Below are positions 12,470-24,619 of a stretch of 64,000 nucleotides of DNA, one piece after another. This stretch comes from Echinostoma caproni (taxonomy: Eukaryota > Platyhelminthes > Trematoda > Plagiorchiida > Echinostomatidae). A program made the position numbers and the translations under genes. The notes under the pieces are model-generated. The model worked only from the letters and a program-made list of their open reading frames with translations, had not been told where the DNA came from and made no database searches. How positions within the stretch are numbered: position 1 is the first letter of the stretch; every line of letters starts with the position of its first letter. The stretch lies in the NCBI GenBank assembly GCA_900618425.1, contig UZAN01039697.1:51474-115473 (forward strand). Direction: 5' to 3'.

Positions 12470-13800
12470 TCAGATGATACTAGAAACGATTTCACTATGA
12501 GACCGGAAATGGAATTCGCCACGATCACCTGTTTGTTTGCCACTCATCCTATCGCCACGATTGCTCGTGATACGATACGTGTGTGTAAGGCAGCAAAGCT
12601 TTAGCGCTCGCACGATTTTTTCTGGGCCCACAGAATGGGGTATGTACAGATGAATGTCCAACGATCCTGCTATGGTCAGCATCCGACAGCAAACCTGTCT
12701 CAATAATCGCCCACGAACTATATACAAGGGACGGGAAGCCTCGAACGCGTTCATGGTGTTCAGCCATGCAGGGTGGTTTTCACGAATCCATTCGGATAAT
12801 TGCCTGACCGTGCGGCCTATTGTGCACGTTGTTACACAGGAACAAGTAAATGTGTATACATGGAATGAGACTACAGAGTCTTGAACTTCATCTTTCACTC
12901 GCAAACACACAATTGGTTTGGACGTGAATAACACACGAAGCTTGAATGGATAGAAAATTTTAGCGATTGCGTCAGATAACCGTCAGTTGCTTTCCTCTTT
13001 GAACGGCAAAGAAGTTTACACGGATTTTTCCTTAACCTCGGTGTTTTATAAAAGGTTCTGCCAGCACTGAATTATCTTGTTTACCAAACGTTCGGATTCT
13101 TGTTACGTCCAAAGATGGATTTTAAAGTACGCAGTTCTTCTTGCGTGTCATCAATGCAGAACGTTCTTGCCATTTCCTCTGGGCAACGAACCAGGTTCCC
13201 TTTTACCTTAAGTTGTCTTTCTATGGACAGACCACTACGATGAATCATATGATCGACGGGTGATGCAAACATCTAGAAACGGCCGTTTGTTGTTGCACTC
13301 AATTTCTAAAGTAAACTTTATATTAGGACGCGCAGTTTTGAACCTAATTAATAGTTCCGTTGCGTTCGATGCTGCGTTGATCACACAATAAATATCATCT
13401 ACGTACCGCGCATATAGTACACAGTTTTTGATGAATGACTGCAATTAAGTATTTTAAGGTTTCGCCTTGAATACGTCTACGAAAAGCGGTCCCATCGGAG
13501 ACCTCATGACCATGCTCTTCTTTTGTCGATAGGTCTCGTTGTTAAACTTGAACTGAGCAGAATACGTGCAGAAATAAAGCAGTTGTTTAAGGTCATCTAA
13601 AAGAAGGCGGAGGTCTACTATTATCGGTTTATACATAAATGCAGAAGTGTTTAATCGGTACGCTGATGCGGACATTTGTGAACACCGAGCTGACGTCCAG
13701 CGAGAGCATTCTTCGATCGACCAAGTCTATATCAGAAACGTTGTTCGCAAAAAGTAAGCGTATCTTTGACACTGCGTTTTCCAAATCCAACAGGCTTATA
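12470..13800 (-). mobile_element. Penelope-like element fragment C (RT + GIY-YIG), broken
   Basis: The - strand gives, in order: RT motif A (MLSLDVSSVFTNV, about 13680-13725), KFNNETYRQKKSMVMRSPMG (about 13490-13560) and an intact RYVDDIYCV (about 13390-13410). Then come IKFTLEIECNNKRPFLDV (13268-13330), RCPEEMARTFCIDDTQEELR (about 13120-13190) and LPFKEE (about 12990-13010). The GIY-YIG start is VYTFTCSCVTTCTIGRT, followed by RENHPAWL (about 12740-12860). Each block sits in a different frame from the next, with in-frame stops, so the copy is dead, although the catalytic YVDD survives. It is the best preserved Penelope copy in the window. Confidence 0.9.
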
Positions 13801-16380
13801 TAATTTGGTTAACTACTATGCCAGGGCATGATCTCACACGTTACAAAGAAATGATCTTAAAGGTACTAAATGGTTGTGTAATTTAGCAATATATACAACA
13901 TTATTAAGTCAAGAAACCGCTTTGATTCCTCCCGTTACGGATGGACATTCAGCTGCTACAGAATCTGAAATACTGGGTCCCCCTGATACATCACATTAAT
14001 TTTGGAAGGAAACATGTCACGACATACTAACATTTCGTTTAATGTTTTCAGTTGCTGACGAAACATACAGACACATATAGCGCATCCGTTTGATAAATCC
14101 TTAGGAACCAAGGTGTACAGATAGACAGGGCCTATGACAGTTATAAAATAGCATAAGAGGTGAACACCAATAGCATGTGAACTGATTCAGTTCATAGCAG
14201 TTAGCAGCACAAAATGGGATGATGTCATTTGATCAGCAATACCTCACTAATTACAAACAGTTTGCCTAATAAGGGTTTAAATAAGGAAGCAGGATCGATT
14301 GTGTCTAGATATCATGGAGAGTTTTGCAATGGATGACCTCGGATTCCTTGTGATCGTCTGATTATCGAGTGTGGGTTAGGTCGTTGACTTCAACAAACAC
14401 TTTGGAATGTATTTAGTCATTCGTTGCGATAACTGACCGTTGGTTCTGTCTATGTAAGCGTCAACGCAACTGACAGTGAACTGTTATACAGTATGTGAGA
14501 CAGAACTGGATTGCCGACCATGTTTGATGTCGTCCAAATCTATTCTAAAGGTATAGACAGTAAGTTGAATTTGAACAGCATGAAAAGTGCCATTCAGAAC
14601 GGACTTTAGAGGATGGGTATCATCGTTCATTGACAAATAATTTGACGTAGACTGCTTTATGAGGAAAAGTAGCAGAATAATTACCTTTTCGGAAATGTTT
14701 ACAATAGATACCAATGAATCTCTCTGGTTATCCTTTCCACAGTAACGTCTCACTTAGGAACTCTTCTTCCTCTCGCAGTGTTTCTGGGGAACAAATTTTC
14801 CGGGCTAGATGGAATGTATCTTTTACAAGTTATAGTTTGTTGGCCACCGTTAGGAAGCTAGAGAAATGCATACACTGACAGCTTGATGTTGCTTCTTGGT
14901 GAACAAAGCAAATTAATGTAGTAGCCATTGGCAGTTCTTTATCCAGCTAAGTTTCGAATTTAAGTCTTTGTTCATTTCCCGCTGGCGAACTTGAAATGTT
15001 TCACCGTATTTACTAGCCTGTTTTCCATATTTTTGGGTTTTCGTTCATCTTCTTACTGATTTCCAGGTTTATTTGCGGATCTATACAATTATAAGTTAGT
15101 CGGCTAACATTTTTCACGCACAAGCGGTATTCCCTATTTACACTTGCTCGACGTTACCGCCAACAAACACTTCACCTCTCGGGAAAACGTTTGCAATCAT
15201 ATTCCATTAGACATCACTCACTCATTACACACAGAACTAAAACTATGTTATGCATTTCCGTAGCCAGGTTTTTGTGAATGTTTTTTCTACTGTCTATCGT
15301 GTGCTTGTGATCTGATATCTTTTGAGGTTTCCAGCGCAGAATGCATCCGTCAGAGACTACATTTTAAAAACCATAGATAATGGATATCTGTTTCCAAATA
15401 TCTGATACTACCATCCTTTTGAATTTACGACACTGCATTCTAAATTTTTCTTTGTGAGTGTATGCAATTATATATCATACTGGTGTGCAAGGAGCTGAAA
15501 ATCGGTCGATTCGGAGGAGAAGAGCAGTTTGTGATTTGAAAGTTATGAAGATCGGCGTTAGTATGAAACCGTGCAGATTAGGGCACTATCGAATACATGT
15601 ATTCTTTGTAGTACATACTGCCATGTGCTTAGACTTGGAGTGAATGCCAGATTTCGTGATAAATTTGCTAAGATGTGAATGAAAACGCTAAGATGGATCT
15701 AGTATTATTCCGACAGACCATTTATGGTAGGTTTTAAAGTGCTATGAAGAAAGGAAAACTACACAATTGGTTTACAATGTTCACCACTGTGTCGACTTAA
15801 CCGTTTGAGAGATGTAAGTATGAGTTGAAAGTCTTCGATAAGAAGACGAAGAACGATAACTGGGGATGCATAGAGGCAGTGTGGAAAGATGCAAAAAAGA
15901 TAAACGTTTTTTTCTTTTCGAGTGAATCAATGTAGATAGCAATATTAAATGAATAACGCAAAAATGAATAACCTATGTGAAAGACTTCGGTGATACGAGA
16001 GGATCAAAAGCTTCCGATTACTAGTAACTTCGAGATATTTTACAGAGCAAATTCTGACGAAATATTCTCCAGGGATAACAACACACAAGCGTTCCATACA
16101 TCAATGCATTTGCCCTCGTGTAGCAAAGAAAATAAGAAATGCATGCGCTTGAGGGCTTCATAATAAAGTTACATTTTGATAACCAGTAAGTGAACAATTT
16201 ATTGCTATGCATAATTTTAGAATACGCAAAGGAATTTGGAAAGTTCATGCCATACTCAACGTCGCTTGTTTAATGAGCGAACAAATAGAGGTAGAAACCA
16301 GGAAGAAAAACAGAATACCGCGTTGAAGAACACCCTCAGTAAATGTTAAAATCAAAGAATTTTGTCCTTCATATTTAGTA
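13801..16380. other. SCYL2 intron, nothing identified
   Basis: Open frames at 14484-14753 (-), 15458-15643 (+) and 16021-16248 (-) carry no motif. No RNA gene or repeat could be named. Confidence 0.5.
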
Positions 16381-16382
16381 TA

Positions 16383-17083
16383 CTAAAGGCGGTTGATGAA
16401 ATAATTAGGTATTAAGTTTGTTAAAATTGCCTCGCACCCCATTTTGAGCGATAGAGCTAGAAAAGGTTCTGTCCTATAGGCAAAGTGGAAGGCATAACTA
16501 TTTTCAAAGAAACACGGCTGAACGATTTGAAATTTATTAGCCCAAGAAGAGGGAGCCTTGCATATGAGTGACTCTGGGGCATCCGGGTGGGAGAGGGAGG
16601 GGAAATCGGGAGTCACCTTGGTCAAAGTCAGTTGCATCTAACTGGGATGGCATGATCTGTAATAAAATATTTTCCGGAACTTTCAAACCAGCAGGCTTGT
16701 AAGCAATTGGAGGAAATTTAGTCATTGCCTTTTTAGGTACCTTCGTGGTAAAAGCCACTCACCAGATATCCGAAACACAATGCTGAATAAAATACAAGTT
16801 GAGTAGGTTGAAATAAAACAGGGACACTGCACATGCTTTAGACAAATCACGATGGTCTGTCCTGATTGCATGGATTGTTCAAGTGAAGACTGAAGAAAAT
16901 TTTGAAATTTTCCTTTTGGTCCGCACTGAAGTTTGCATCATTGAGGAAAAGGACGCCTACAGTGTATCGAACCGGGGCTCCGGTTGTAGCAGTAATGATT
17001 TGTTGACTGAAACAACCGGCGTTGGCAGCTGACCGATTATCTTTCAATTTGGTACTGCAAAAGCTGAAAGAAAGGGAAAACAC
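16383..17083 (-). pseudogene. Unrecognised protein-coding-like region, antisense in a SCYL2 intron
   Basis: Three successive - strand open frames look coding in composition. The first (17083-16847) follows a strong acceptor (ttttccctttctttcag at 17064) and includes NAGCFSQQIITATTGAPV and VGVLFLNDANFSADQKENF. The second (16758-16537) includes MTKFPPIAYKPAGLKVPEN and QIMPSQLDATDFDQ. The third (16637-16383) includes DAPESLICKAPSSWANKF and LKMGCEAILTNLIPNYF before a stop. Micro-exon-like units with good splice borders are visible inside it (for example ttattacag|ATCATG...CAAG|GTGACT). It could be a nested gene with small exons, or a broken gene or transposon protein. I recognise no family. Confidence 0.3.
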
Positions 17084-18785
17084 TAGGAATTATCTCCGTA
17101 GTTCAGTCTTTTATCGCCTTTGAGATTACTCCCAACAAAGATTTCTTTTTCGCCCTATAGTATGTTCTTTTCTCTGACGAAATTACCTGAATGTGGGAGA
17201 GGAGAAACGATCTGACCGTAATTATGAAGTCTCCCACGGAGCAGCACGTATCATGGCAAAACTTCAAGCAGTCATTCACGGTATAATAAAAGATTGAGGG
17301 ATCATTATTTATAAATTAATGTGGTATCTGATGTAGTATATGTTAGAACCCATCGACGTTTTCGCACTGAAATAAAGCCGACGGAGCTGACAATCACGAT
17401 ACAAAATGATGAATTTAGGACTAGCTCTACTGTGGATCACAGAAGAGTGTCCGTGAGTTTCCGTGCTCAAGAGTGTCAATAGGACAACAAAAACACACGT
17501 TAAACGACTTCGAGCTCTTAACAACAAACACACTGGGACAGCTATCAAATCTAGCGTGGAGGATACTAACGTTCTGCAGCACGAAGGTATTCAAGACAGT
17601 GAAGACAAACTTAAAACGTCACACACGATACACACGATACAAAGGGAAGAGTTTGCTTTATTTAATGAAGTGGTTGAAAAAATAACTGCGTGCTCGTCAA
17701 AGCTATTAATAGGATAACCATGAGAAATATAAATGTTACCAAAAATAACGGATCAGTGAACACTGCGGTGACTAGGTCTGTATGGAGATCGAGAAGTTCT
17801 GATAAAAGTAGTGGAATGCAACAATGCTTGTTTGCAAAGTAGCACCAATGGTCGTCTGTGTATGCGATAACGCCCCCACTCTATTTTAGAACCAGGCAAT
17901 AGAAGACTACTTATGCAACATTTCATTCAGCTTCGTTTACTAAACAATGGCTGTCTAATCCTTCATTTCATATTTTTATCAGCATTGCTGGTCAGTGTTG
18001 ATTTTGGAGACTGCTGAGTTTTCGGAATTGATATTCATGCACCATTCGTTGTTTTCTTGGAAAATCCGATACGGTAATTGTTGTTTGACTGGGGGTGAAA
18101 CAGGTTACAGTGCGTTTCCTTTCTGTATCACCGGGTCAAATAAGCTGGCTTACTGTCAGTACTAGAAGAGATATGCACTAAAGCAAAAAGATAATTATGG
18201 TCAATTCCGTTGGATGCTAATTGCTTAAGGGGCAACACACACGACGTCATACTATACTACGGAGCCCTCGTTTCTGATGGATCAATAGATGTATGCTACT
18301 GCAGAAAGTAAGTAAACAGGAATATCAAGTCTTTTGCATTCCATGATAATACTGAGTTGATTAAACTGAGGTTCGTTTAATGCAGAGTGTGCAATGATCT
18401 TTATTTCTGGAGTTTGTCTGAAGGTATTTTTGAAACTCTTACTGAAGTATCAGTGGTTTATTGAGCCATTGCTTTCTTCACTTGAATGTTCACTCCATGT
18501 ACCTACTCAAAATTAAAAATAATCTGAATGACTAGAAATTTATGAATCCAAAAATAGTACCTCAAATCGGATTACAAGTATGATTTTAATTCTTACTGAT
18601 ATAAATTTGTGACATTCACCAAAATCATCAGTAACGATCTATGGTACGTTATTGGTATCAATGTTACTTTATTAGTGATTTGTATCAAAAGAATCGAAGT
18701 CACTTTCAAACTGCAAGTTTTATGGTCATCTATACGTTTTTCTTTAGTAATTCTGCTGGTCACATACGCAATCTACCGCTGATAG
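17084..18785. other. SCYL2 intron, nothing certain
   Basis: An 84-codon + strand open frame at 17463-17717 is overlapped by a second one in another frame and has no motif or splice support. The remainder is anonymous. Confidence 0.4.
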
Positions 18786-18866
18786 CCATGCAACGACCCA
18801 CAATGGACGGTGATTTTATGAACGGGGATCTGGAATCAAACAAATATTCACGTTCTAGTCTAAGAG
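18786..18866 (+). CDS. SCYL2: Probable SCYL2 tail exon (Ser/Asn/Asp-rich)
   Basis: This 81-nt exon lies between gctgatag and the consensus donor AAGAG|GTGAGC, with phase 1 at both ends. The frame reads MQRPTMDGDFMNGDLESN and then KYSRSSLR. The composition is low-complexity and likely disordered. No domain is recognised. Assignment to SCYL2 rests on strand, order and matching phase with the exons at 20249 and 20944. An opposite-strand open frame across this region (18760-19143) is taken as a shadow. Confidence 0.6.
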
Positions 18867-19363
18867 GTGAGCGTTTGTCTACATCGGTACTAACTGCATT
18901 CTTTCTTGCATGACAATAGAGCACTGAGGAATATATATAACTCGCTGCGCTGATATTAAACAAAATACGTATTGTATTAAGTGGACTATCCGCACCACGC
19001 TGTGCATCAGTGAGTGCAAACAAAGAGCACTGGATCTCATTCAAACTATGCCAGAACTTTCTATCCATGCTAGAATCTGAAAACAATCCACTGGCCCTAA
19101 TGCATAAACAGCACAATGAGAAGTTCACTAATATTGTATACATATATNATATAAAACTTCATATTGAATTACCCGGGATGTGACATACTTTGGACACTAT
19201 CGTTTGATATGAGCTGATCTAATGTTATTTTAAATACCTTTGATGTGGAAACTGTTAATGCGAAAATAAATTACTAGGAATTTCGAAACATCTACCATGT
19301 GAAACATTCAGCAATGTAACACAACATCATTTGCGTTTATTTAAACGTATTTACTCGATTAAA

Positions 19364-19372
19364 NNNNNNNNN
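19364..19372. other. Assembly gap (9 N)
   Basis: A run of nine undetermined bases within a SCYL2 intron. Confidence 1.
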
Positions 19373-20248
19373 CATACGAAAGAGACGCCATTCACTCAAG
19401 TTGGTTCTATCACAGTACCACACATAGTTATAAACATACCGATTAATTTCCATATAGTTCTAAAGTTTGCGTGAATTGGACTATGCATAATTAGTTTGAT
19501 TACGTTATTGATGCTGAGTGAACTGGATGTATCGATGACAATCTGTTCAACCTTATCAAACGTCTGCGCCATTTGGAGTCTAAGATGCAAGATGTAGAGT
19601 TTAAGTGCAGTGTGATAAATGGTATCTTTGCGCATGTGCCCACGCGTGTTTCAGTGTGGATCGTGTGAGTCGTGTTTTAAGTTCATAAAAAGCCGTAATT
19701 TGGCCCAAGGTGAGATTGATCTGAGGATAATTTGCTAATCAAAGGAAGATGCGTAAGCCTTAATGAGGAAAAAGGCCGATTCACATCAATATGTTTGCAG
19801 CTTGATTGGTCGGGACCTTCCCATCATGACTTTCTTTGTTGCTTTTCAACCATCGTGACTTCAACGAACTATTCGCAAGGAAAACTAGTTTCTTTTCCAA
19901 AGGTGGTTGAGCGATCATAATGTCACTGATCTACGAAAGTTCATTTATTTTTTTCTACGCTTCAACATCATCCTCTTCAGCATACCTCAAGATGTGCTTA
20001 GAAGAATTAATGGAAAGTACAAAAGTTACAGGCGACTATTTTCTCAAGAAAAAATGAAGGTTAAAAGCACCAGATTTTTTGTTACCTTCAATGTGGGAAT
20101 AAACCAAATTCATAACACTTATCTTTTTCTGCAAGAAAGAAACAAATTAAAGGATTTAACGATAAACAAATTAAAATAACATTTGCATACAACCCAGATG
20201 AATGCAATGTCAATAATACACTACGAATGTTTTGGTATTATTTTTAAG

Positions 20249-20386
20249 GAATGGAGTTTCGGAGAAGTTCCGGCAGTGAATTCGTTAGCGCTCGACAATG
20301 GAACCGTACAAATCCACCCCTACAGCGTTTGCGTTTGTCGGGAAATCGTTCTGAAAGTGTACTGTACAATATGCGACAACGGGGAT
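20249..20386 (+). CDS. SCYL2: Probable SCYL2 tail exon (Arg-rich)
   Basis: This 138-nt exon starts after a pyrimidine-rich acceptor (tatttttaag) and stops at donor GGAT|GTAAGC, with phase 1 at both ends. It begins MEFRRSSGSEFVSARQW and later contains LQRLRLSGNRSESVLYNMRQ. The phases join both neighbours and all three exons remain open when spliced. It is rich in Arg and Ser, including RRSS-type basic sites that could be phosphorylated, though that is inference from composition. A second overlapping open frame at 20183-20428 has no splice support. Confidence 0.6.
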
Positions 20387-20943
20387 GTAAGCTGCTATGC
20401 GTTTTATTTATTGTGCTTGATCATTTGAGTTTGTACGTGTATTTTGACGTCAATCACTGACCAAGCAACATTCCGAATTCTATTTCAGTTCATCTCATCA
20501 AGGATGCACCAAGCACTAGACATAATGTTCAATCTTTTAAATCTCATCCATCCATTTCCATCAAACCATTCAAATATTGTCCCCCGTAACTTGTTTCTTA
20601 CTGCTATACCAACTTAGGTCGGTCACACAGTCAGACCGTTGAGTTCATCAGCATCAAAGGCAAACAGCATTTTGACCTTCTGTTAAACCATAGTGGAAAC
20701 CTCGCATGAAGTAAACCATTGTATACACGTCTGACAGACCTCCCCAGGCATCAGAACAGTAGCGGCTGATCGCGCAGCGCATACATTTTCAGGGTTTGTC
20801 AATAAACGTATTTAAATTTTGTTAAGATTTGTTAGCATCAAACGAATCTGTAGAGCAGCATAATTGAATATTTGCCGCTTATTACGTCAGATGTTCGATA
20901 TCAAGAAGTGGCTAAATTACCAATTTATTTTCTTAACATTCAG

Positions 20944-21137
20944 CAATGTCCAGCGCTGATCGCATCAACTGGAATGAAGCTTCAAGCAATTCATTCACGT
21001 CCTATCGAGCTCATTCAAATATCAGCTCACGCATGGGGGGAGGCAGTCCCTTTTACATAGCGAGCCCGCTGACCAGTGGCCTGCCAATCAGCAGACGACA
21101 TTCAGGGAATTTGCCCGCTCGCGGGACGGTCAGTCAG
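20944..21137 (+). CDS. SCYL2: Probable SCYL2 tail exon (Ser/Gly/Pro-rich)
   Basis: This 194-nt exon lies between acceptor taacattcag and donor CAG|GTAGGT, entering in phase 1 and leaving in phase 0. It encodes MSSADRINWNEASSNSF near its start and GSPFYIASPLTSGLPISRRH in the middle, ending LPARGTVSQ. GC content is visibly above that of the flanks. No catalytic or structural domain is evident; the segment looks disordered. SCYL2 tails in other animals are also long, Ser/Asn/Pro/Gln-rich and adaptor-binding, which is compatible but not proof. Confidence 0.65.
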
Positions 21138-21869
21138 GTAGGTCAAATTGGCGTACTGTGTGTTACTGGAAAGCGTAATTAGAATACTTTATTCTGAGTT
21201 TTACTCCTATCATCCTTACATGAGAATACGCCAATATTCTCTCATTGATTCTTTTCCAGTTCATTTTTCGCCATGCTTCACGATTGGTTCAAAGAATGTT
21301 TAATCATTTAAAGGTCTGAAAATGTTGATATTGAAATATTTCATAATCATCCGTGAATCCTTACAATATTTCGGTTTCCACAGCAACCAATTCTATGTTC
21401 TTAGTTCTATTCTATCACCATTGTAATTCGCACAACCTTGAGTGTTGTGATAAAATTTGAGGTAGTTCGAAAGTTACAGCTTAGATTTGAAACGTACTTT
21501 ATGCAAAACATCATGGAAATTCATTTTTTCAAATGAGTGAATCCTGTTTCATAGGAGTGTTTATTTGGTTGAACACATGTATTCGAAATTGCTTAAGTCA
21601 TTTCATTCATTACACAATAAATAATCCAATTAGTGAAAATATTCTAGCATTTCCTTGTCTTAGAGACAGAGATAAGTTAGCTGCCTCGACAGTGGTCGTC
21701 AGTGGTTAGTTTGATCAATATTTATACATGTATGAAAAACGTTTCATTGAGAACACAAATTGGCAAACGAGCTCGTTTTCATTGTTTCTTAATCATGTCA
21801 TTACATCACAGTAAATAAGAATTGGAATGGGCAGTATATTCATTTCCGTAGCTTTACGTCACTCAGCAT

Positions 21870-22330
21870 GAATCTCATACTTTGTTTGGCTAACATAGGT
21901 AGACGAATTCACATGAATAACACGCTGGATAAAGAACTCAGAAATGTGCAGAATATCCAGATTGGATACCCGGAATGCTTGATGAACTCTGTGATACAAC
22001 GATATGACCAGTGTCCCTAAAGGGTGATTACAGAGAATAAGTCTGAGTACATTTCTTTCCCATTTAAAGGCGACATCTTGGGAGGTTGCGCATAGAAGGT
22101 TACCAAATGCTATCAACAAAACGTTCTACGCTGCTATACTTCGAGCTGGACTCTTATCCGGCCAGTTTGTGTATCTATGGCTGAAAGGTAGAGTGCCCGA
22201 TCCTGCTGCCTCTTTCGGTATTTACTCATTCACTTGCTCCGGTGAAGTAAAGTATGTTAGACGATCGACCATGCGTCTATCCGAGAGCAGCCCACCTCAC
22301 CCCACCGAAACATTCATCTTCGCTCGGTAA
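21870..22330 (+). mobile_element. Penelope-like element fragment F, 3' part only, + strand
   Basis: The + strand reads NNTLDKELRNVQN and IGYPECLMNSVIQRYDQ, then YISFPFKGDIL (about 22050-22081). After a frameshift it reads RRLPNAINKTFYAAILRAG, then GRVPDPAASFGIYSFTC, YVRRSTMRLSE and PPHP (about 22190-22310). This is the Penelope region between the RT and the end of the GIY-YIG nuclease, with GIY-YIG seen as GIYSF...KYVRR. No RT core lies upstream, so the copy is 5' truncated. The sequence differs clearly from copies A and C and is in the opposite orientation, pointing to a separate family. Confidence 0.75.
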
Positions 22331-22399
22331 CTCACTCAAAAAATACTTTTGTTTGTTCACGGAGAAGTTAGTTCATTCGGACTGGACGGGATTTAGACA

Positions 22400-24412
22400 G
22401 ACCCGGTCCAATCGGTGACATCTGACGGCCGAAATACTAATAATTTTGTAGGGTTCCCAGTGGAATGAAATTGGTTGCATTCACTTGATTTACACCGGAT
22501 TCAGTTGAACTTGAAAAGATAAAGACACGTGCGGTTTCGCATTCTAGCCACAGTGGAGGACTTTTCTATCCTTCTTCACATTACCTTCTGTGTGCTCAGA
22601 AACAGTTTGTGCACCCAAGCACCCAAGCTCCCATGGCCGGATTGCCGACAGGTGACCTGTCATAAACTCAAATCAAGTCAAGAAGAGCTTTACGCTCCCA
22701 AAGGGTGAATTTTCAGCGGTTTACGATTTTTACAGCGGATAGATGAAACCAATTGCAAACAAAAAAGACCATATAAGATATTATACACTTTAGTAAATGA
22801 GAGAAAAATTACTGCAGTAGTTTCTCCCTTAGGTGGATGAGAAAATTCTGACGATTTACTAGTAACCCAGCTAGATATGGAATTGCACTGTTTCGATATG
22901 TTGAAGTACGCGCAAAAAGGAGTTGATATTTGGAGCGTGTTCGGGGATTTGAGAGGGCTTTCGCGATATCTTGCTGCAGAGGAAATGATGATTGGGGGCG
23001 AATTATAAAACAAACTGTTGAATGCTTTTTGCCTTGTAAATCCTTCTATGTTACTAGTTATATTTATTGTGTTGTAATGGCATAATTAGGACACACCGAA
23101 AACGAGCTGTTTGCCAATTTGTGTTCCCTTTGTGAGCACCGTGGGACTGTTTAAAAAATTTGAATCACGAATTATTTATGTCGGATGATAGTTAATTCAT
23201 ATACATGTTGTTTTGAACGGGTTAGCCTGAACTTTGATCAGGTTTATATATATTTGTGGTGCGAGTATTCGCTAAAGCAATTATTTGAAAAGAAAGCTTA
23301 CAGCTATTGTTTCTTTATTTCATCCATAAAATTAACTGATTTTTTTCAGTTCCTCTGCAGACACGATGTCCATAAGTTCTGGAAATGTGTGGGAGAACAA
23401 TCCTCTATTTTTCGGCAAATCCTCAACATGCAACAGGAAATGTTCACAAGATGTTTTGGAAGTTAACATAGGCTGACTAAGATGAAAACTCTAGATAGTA
23501 GGCTAAAGCCTTAAGTGTTTGTTCGCATATTATTCCACGTCCTTAAGAAAGTCTGATGGACATTTCAGCCTTCAACTGTCTTCTTACAGATAGTGTTTCC
23601 CTGTCACATTTTAGAATTGAAACATGGGTTTGCACAATGCATTCATGATCAGCACGCATCATGCTCATAAACCCAAACCATACACACAACAAGAAGAATT
23701 GATCGAAGTATCTTTGCCTGAATGATTAGCCCCCACACTGTTTCGTTTTTTGTATTTTTATGTCATGCTGTTCGCCGTAATTCACAATCTGATCATCTTT
23801 TTGTGGTTGTGTTGGGACTACAAGAATCACCTTCATAGGCACATATACACATACAATCAGATGATCATGGATAAAATGTACAAACCCATATTTGTGAATT
23901 CTCAATACAAATTCTTACTGATAGATAAAACGTTTTATCCCCGAAAATTCCAGAAGTGTTTTGTTTCAAAAGTGACAGATGAAAACATCTGTGAAATGTA
24001 GCATCCACCAACTCCAGTAGTATTCAAACAACATTTCTGTACTGATGAGTATAGTTATAGTTACCAAACAGGCTCCTCATTACATGAAAGCGAGACATTC
24101 CTGAGGTTTATCTGTATCAACTTAACAGCGTGAAAAACATGCTCTCAGGTTCTTCCGTTCCCTACACGGTGAAGAGAGAACTTAATAATTGTTACCTTTT
24201 TTGGTGGAAAAATTCTAAGGACTACAGTGTCGTCGTTAAAATCTTCATTGATCAAACGGGGGAAACAATGAAAGGGAAAGAATATTCACGGTCATGGGAA
24301 ACACCAGTGAAACGTTCAGGCATAAAAACGAACCCAACTATTTATCAAAGCATATGCAGCAGAGTTAAATCATACTGACTGGGAATAATCTCTTCACATT
24401 TCACGTGACAAG
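22400..24412. other. SCYL2 intron, nothing identified
   Basis: Open frames at 22690-23013 (-), 23185-23466 (+), 23750-24001 (+) and 24130-24378 (+) show neither splice borders nor motifs. Confidence 0.45.
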
Positions 24413-24619
24413 GAACCATTGGGGTCATTGAACGTTCCGCAACCGAACGGCAGATTACTGGATCCAAGGCGGCATAGCTACGGCTGTTCGACCACCGCAT
24501 CGGCCAATTCTCTACTCACAGTGAATGTGTGTGAAGGCCCGTTTGTAACTCCAATGAACACAAGACTGTCCATACAACGAAACTCCACTCACAGTGTACA
24601 CCAAGCTCTCAATCACCAA
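24413..24619 (+). CDS. SCYL2: Probable SCYL2 tail exon (Ser/Asn/Arg-rich)
   Basis: This 207-nt exon runs from acceptor cacgtgacaag to the consensus donor CAA|GTAAGTTG, phase 0 at both ends, 69 codons without a stop. It starts EPLGSLNVPQPNGRLLDPRR and later reads LLTVNVCEGPFVTPMNTRL. It follows the phase-0 end of the 20944 exon directly. I briefly considered a sodium-channel linker because of the RRHS-type motifs, but no channel exon was seen. A Penelope-like fragment lies in the intron upstream (21.9-22.3 kb). Confidence 0.65.

Noticed and set aside
18760..19143. 127-codon - strand open frame
   Set aside because: It overlaps the + strand exon at 18786-18866 that has correct splice borders and phase; the antisense peptide has no motif.
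24040..24095. Hammerhead ribozyme core (CTGATGAG), of interest because Penelope elements can carry them
   Set aside because: No short stem II closing into GAAA and no matching cleavage-site helix could be drawn.
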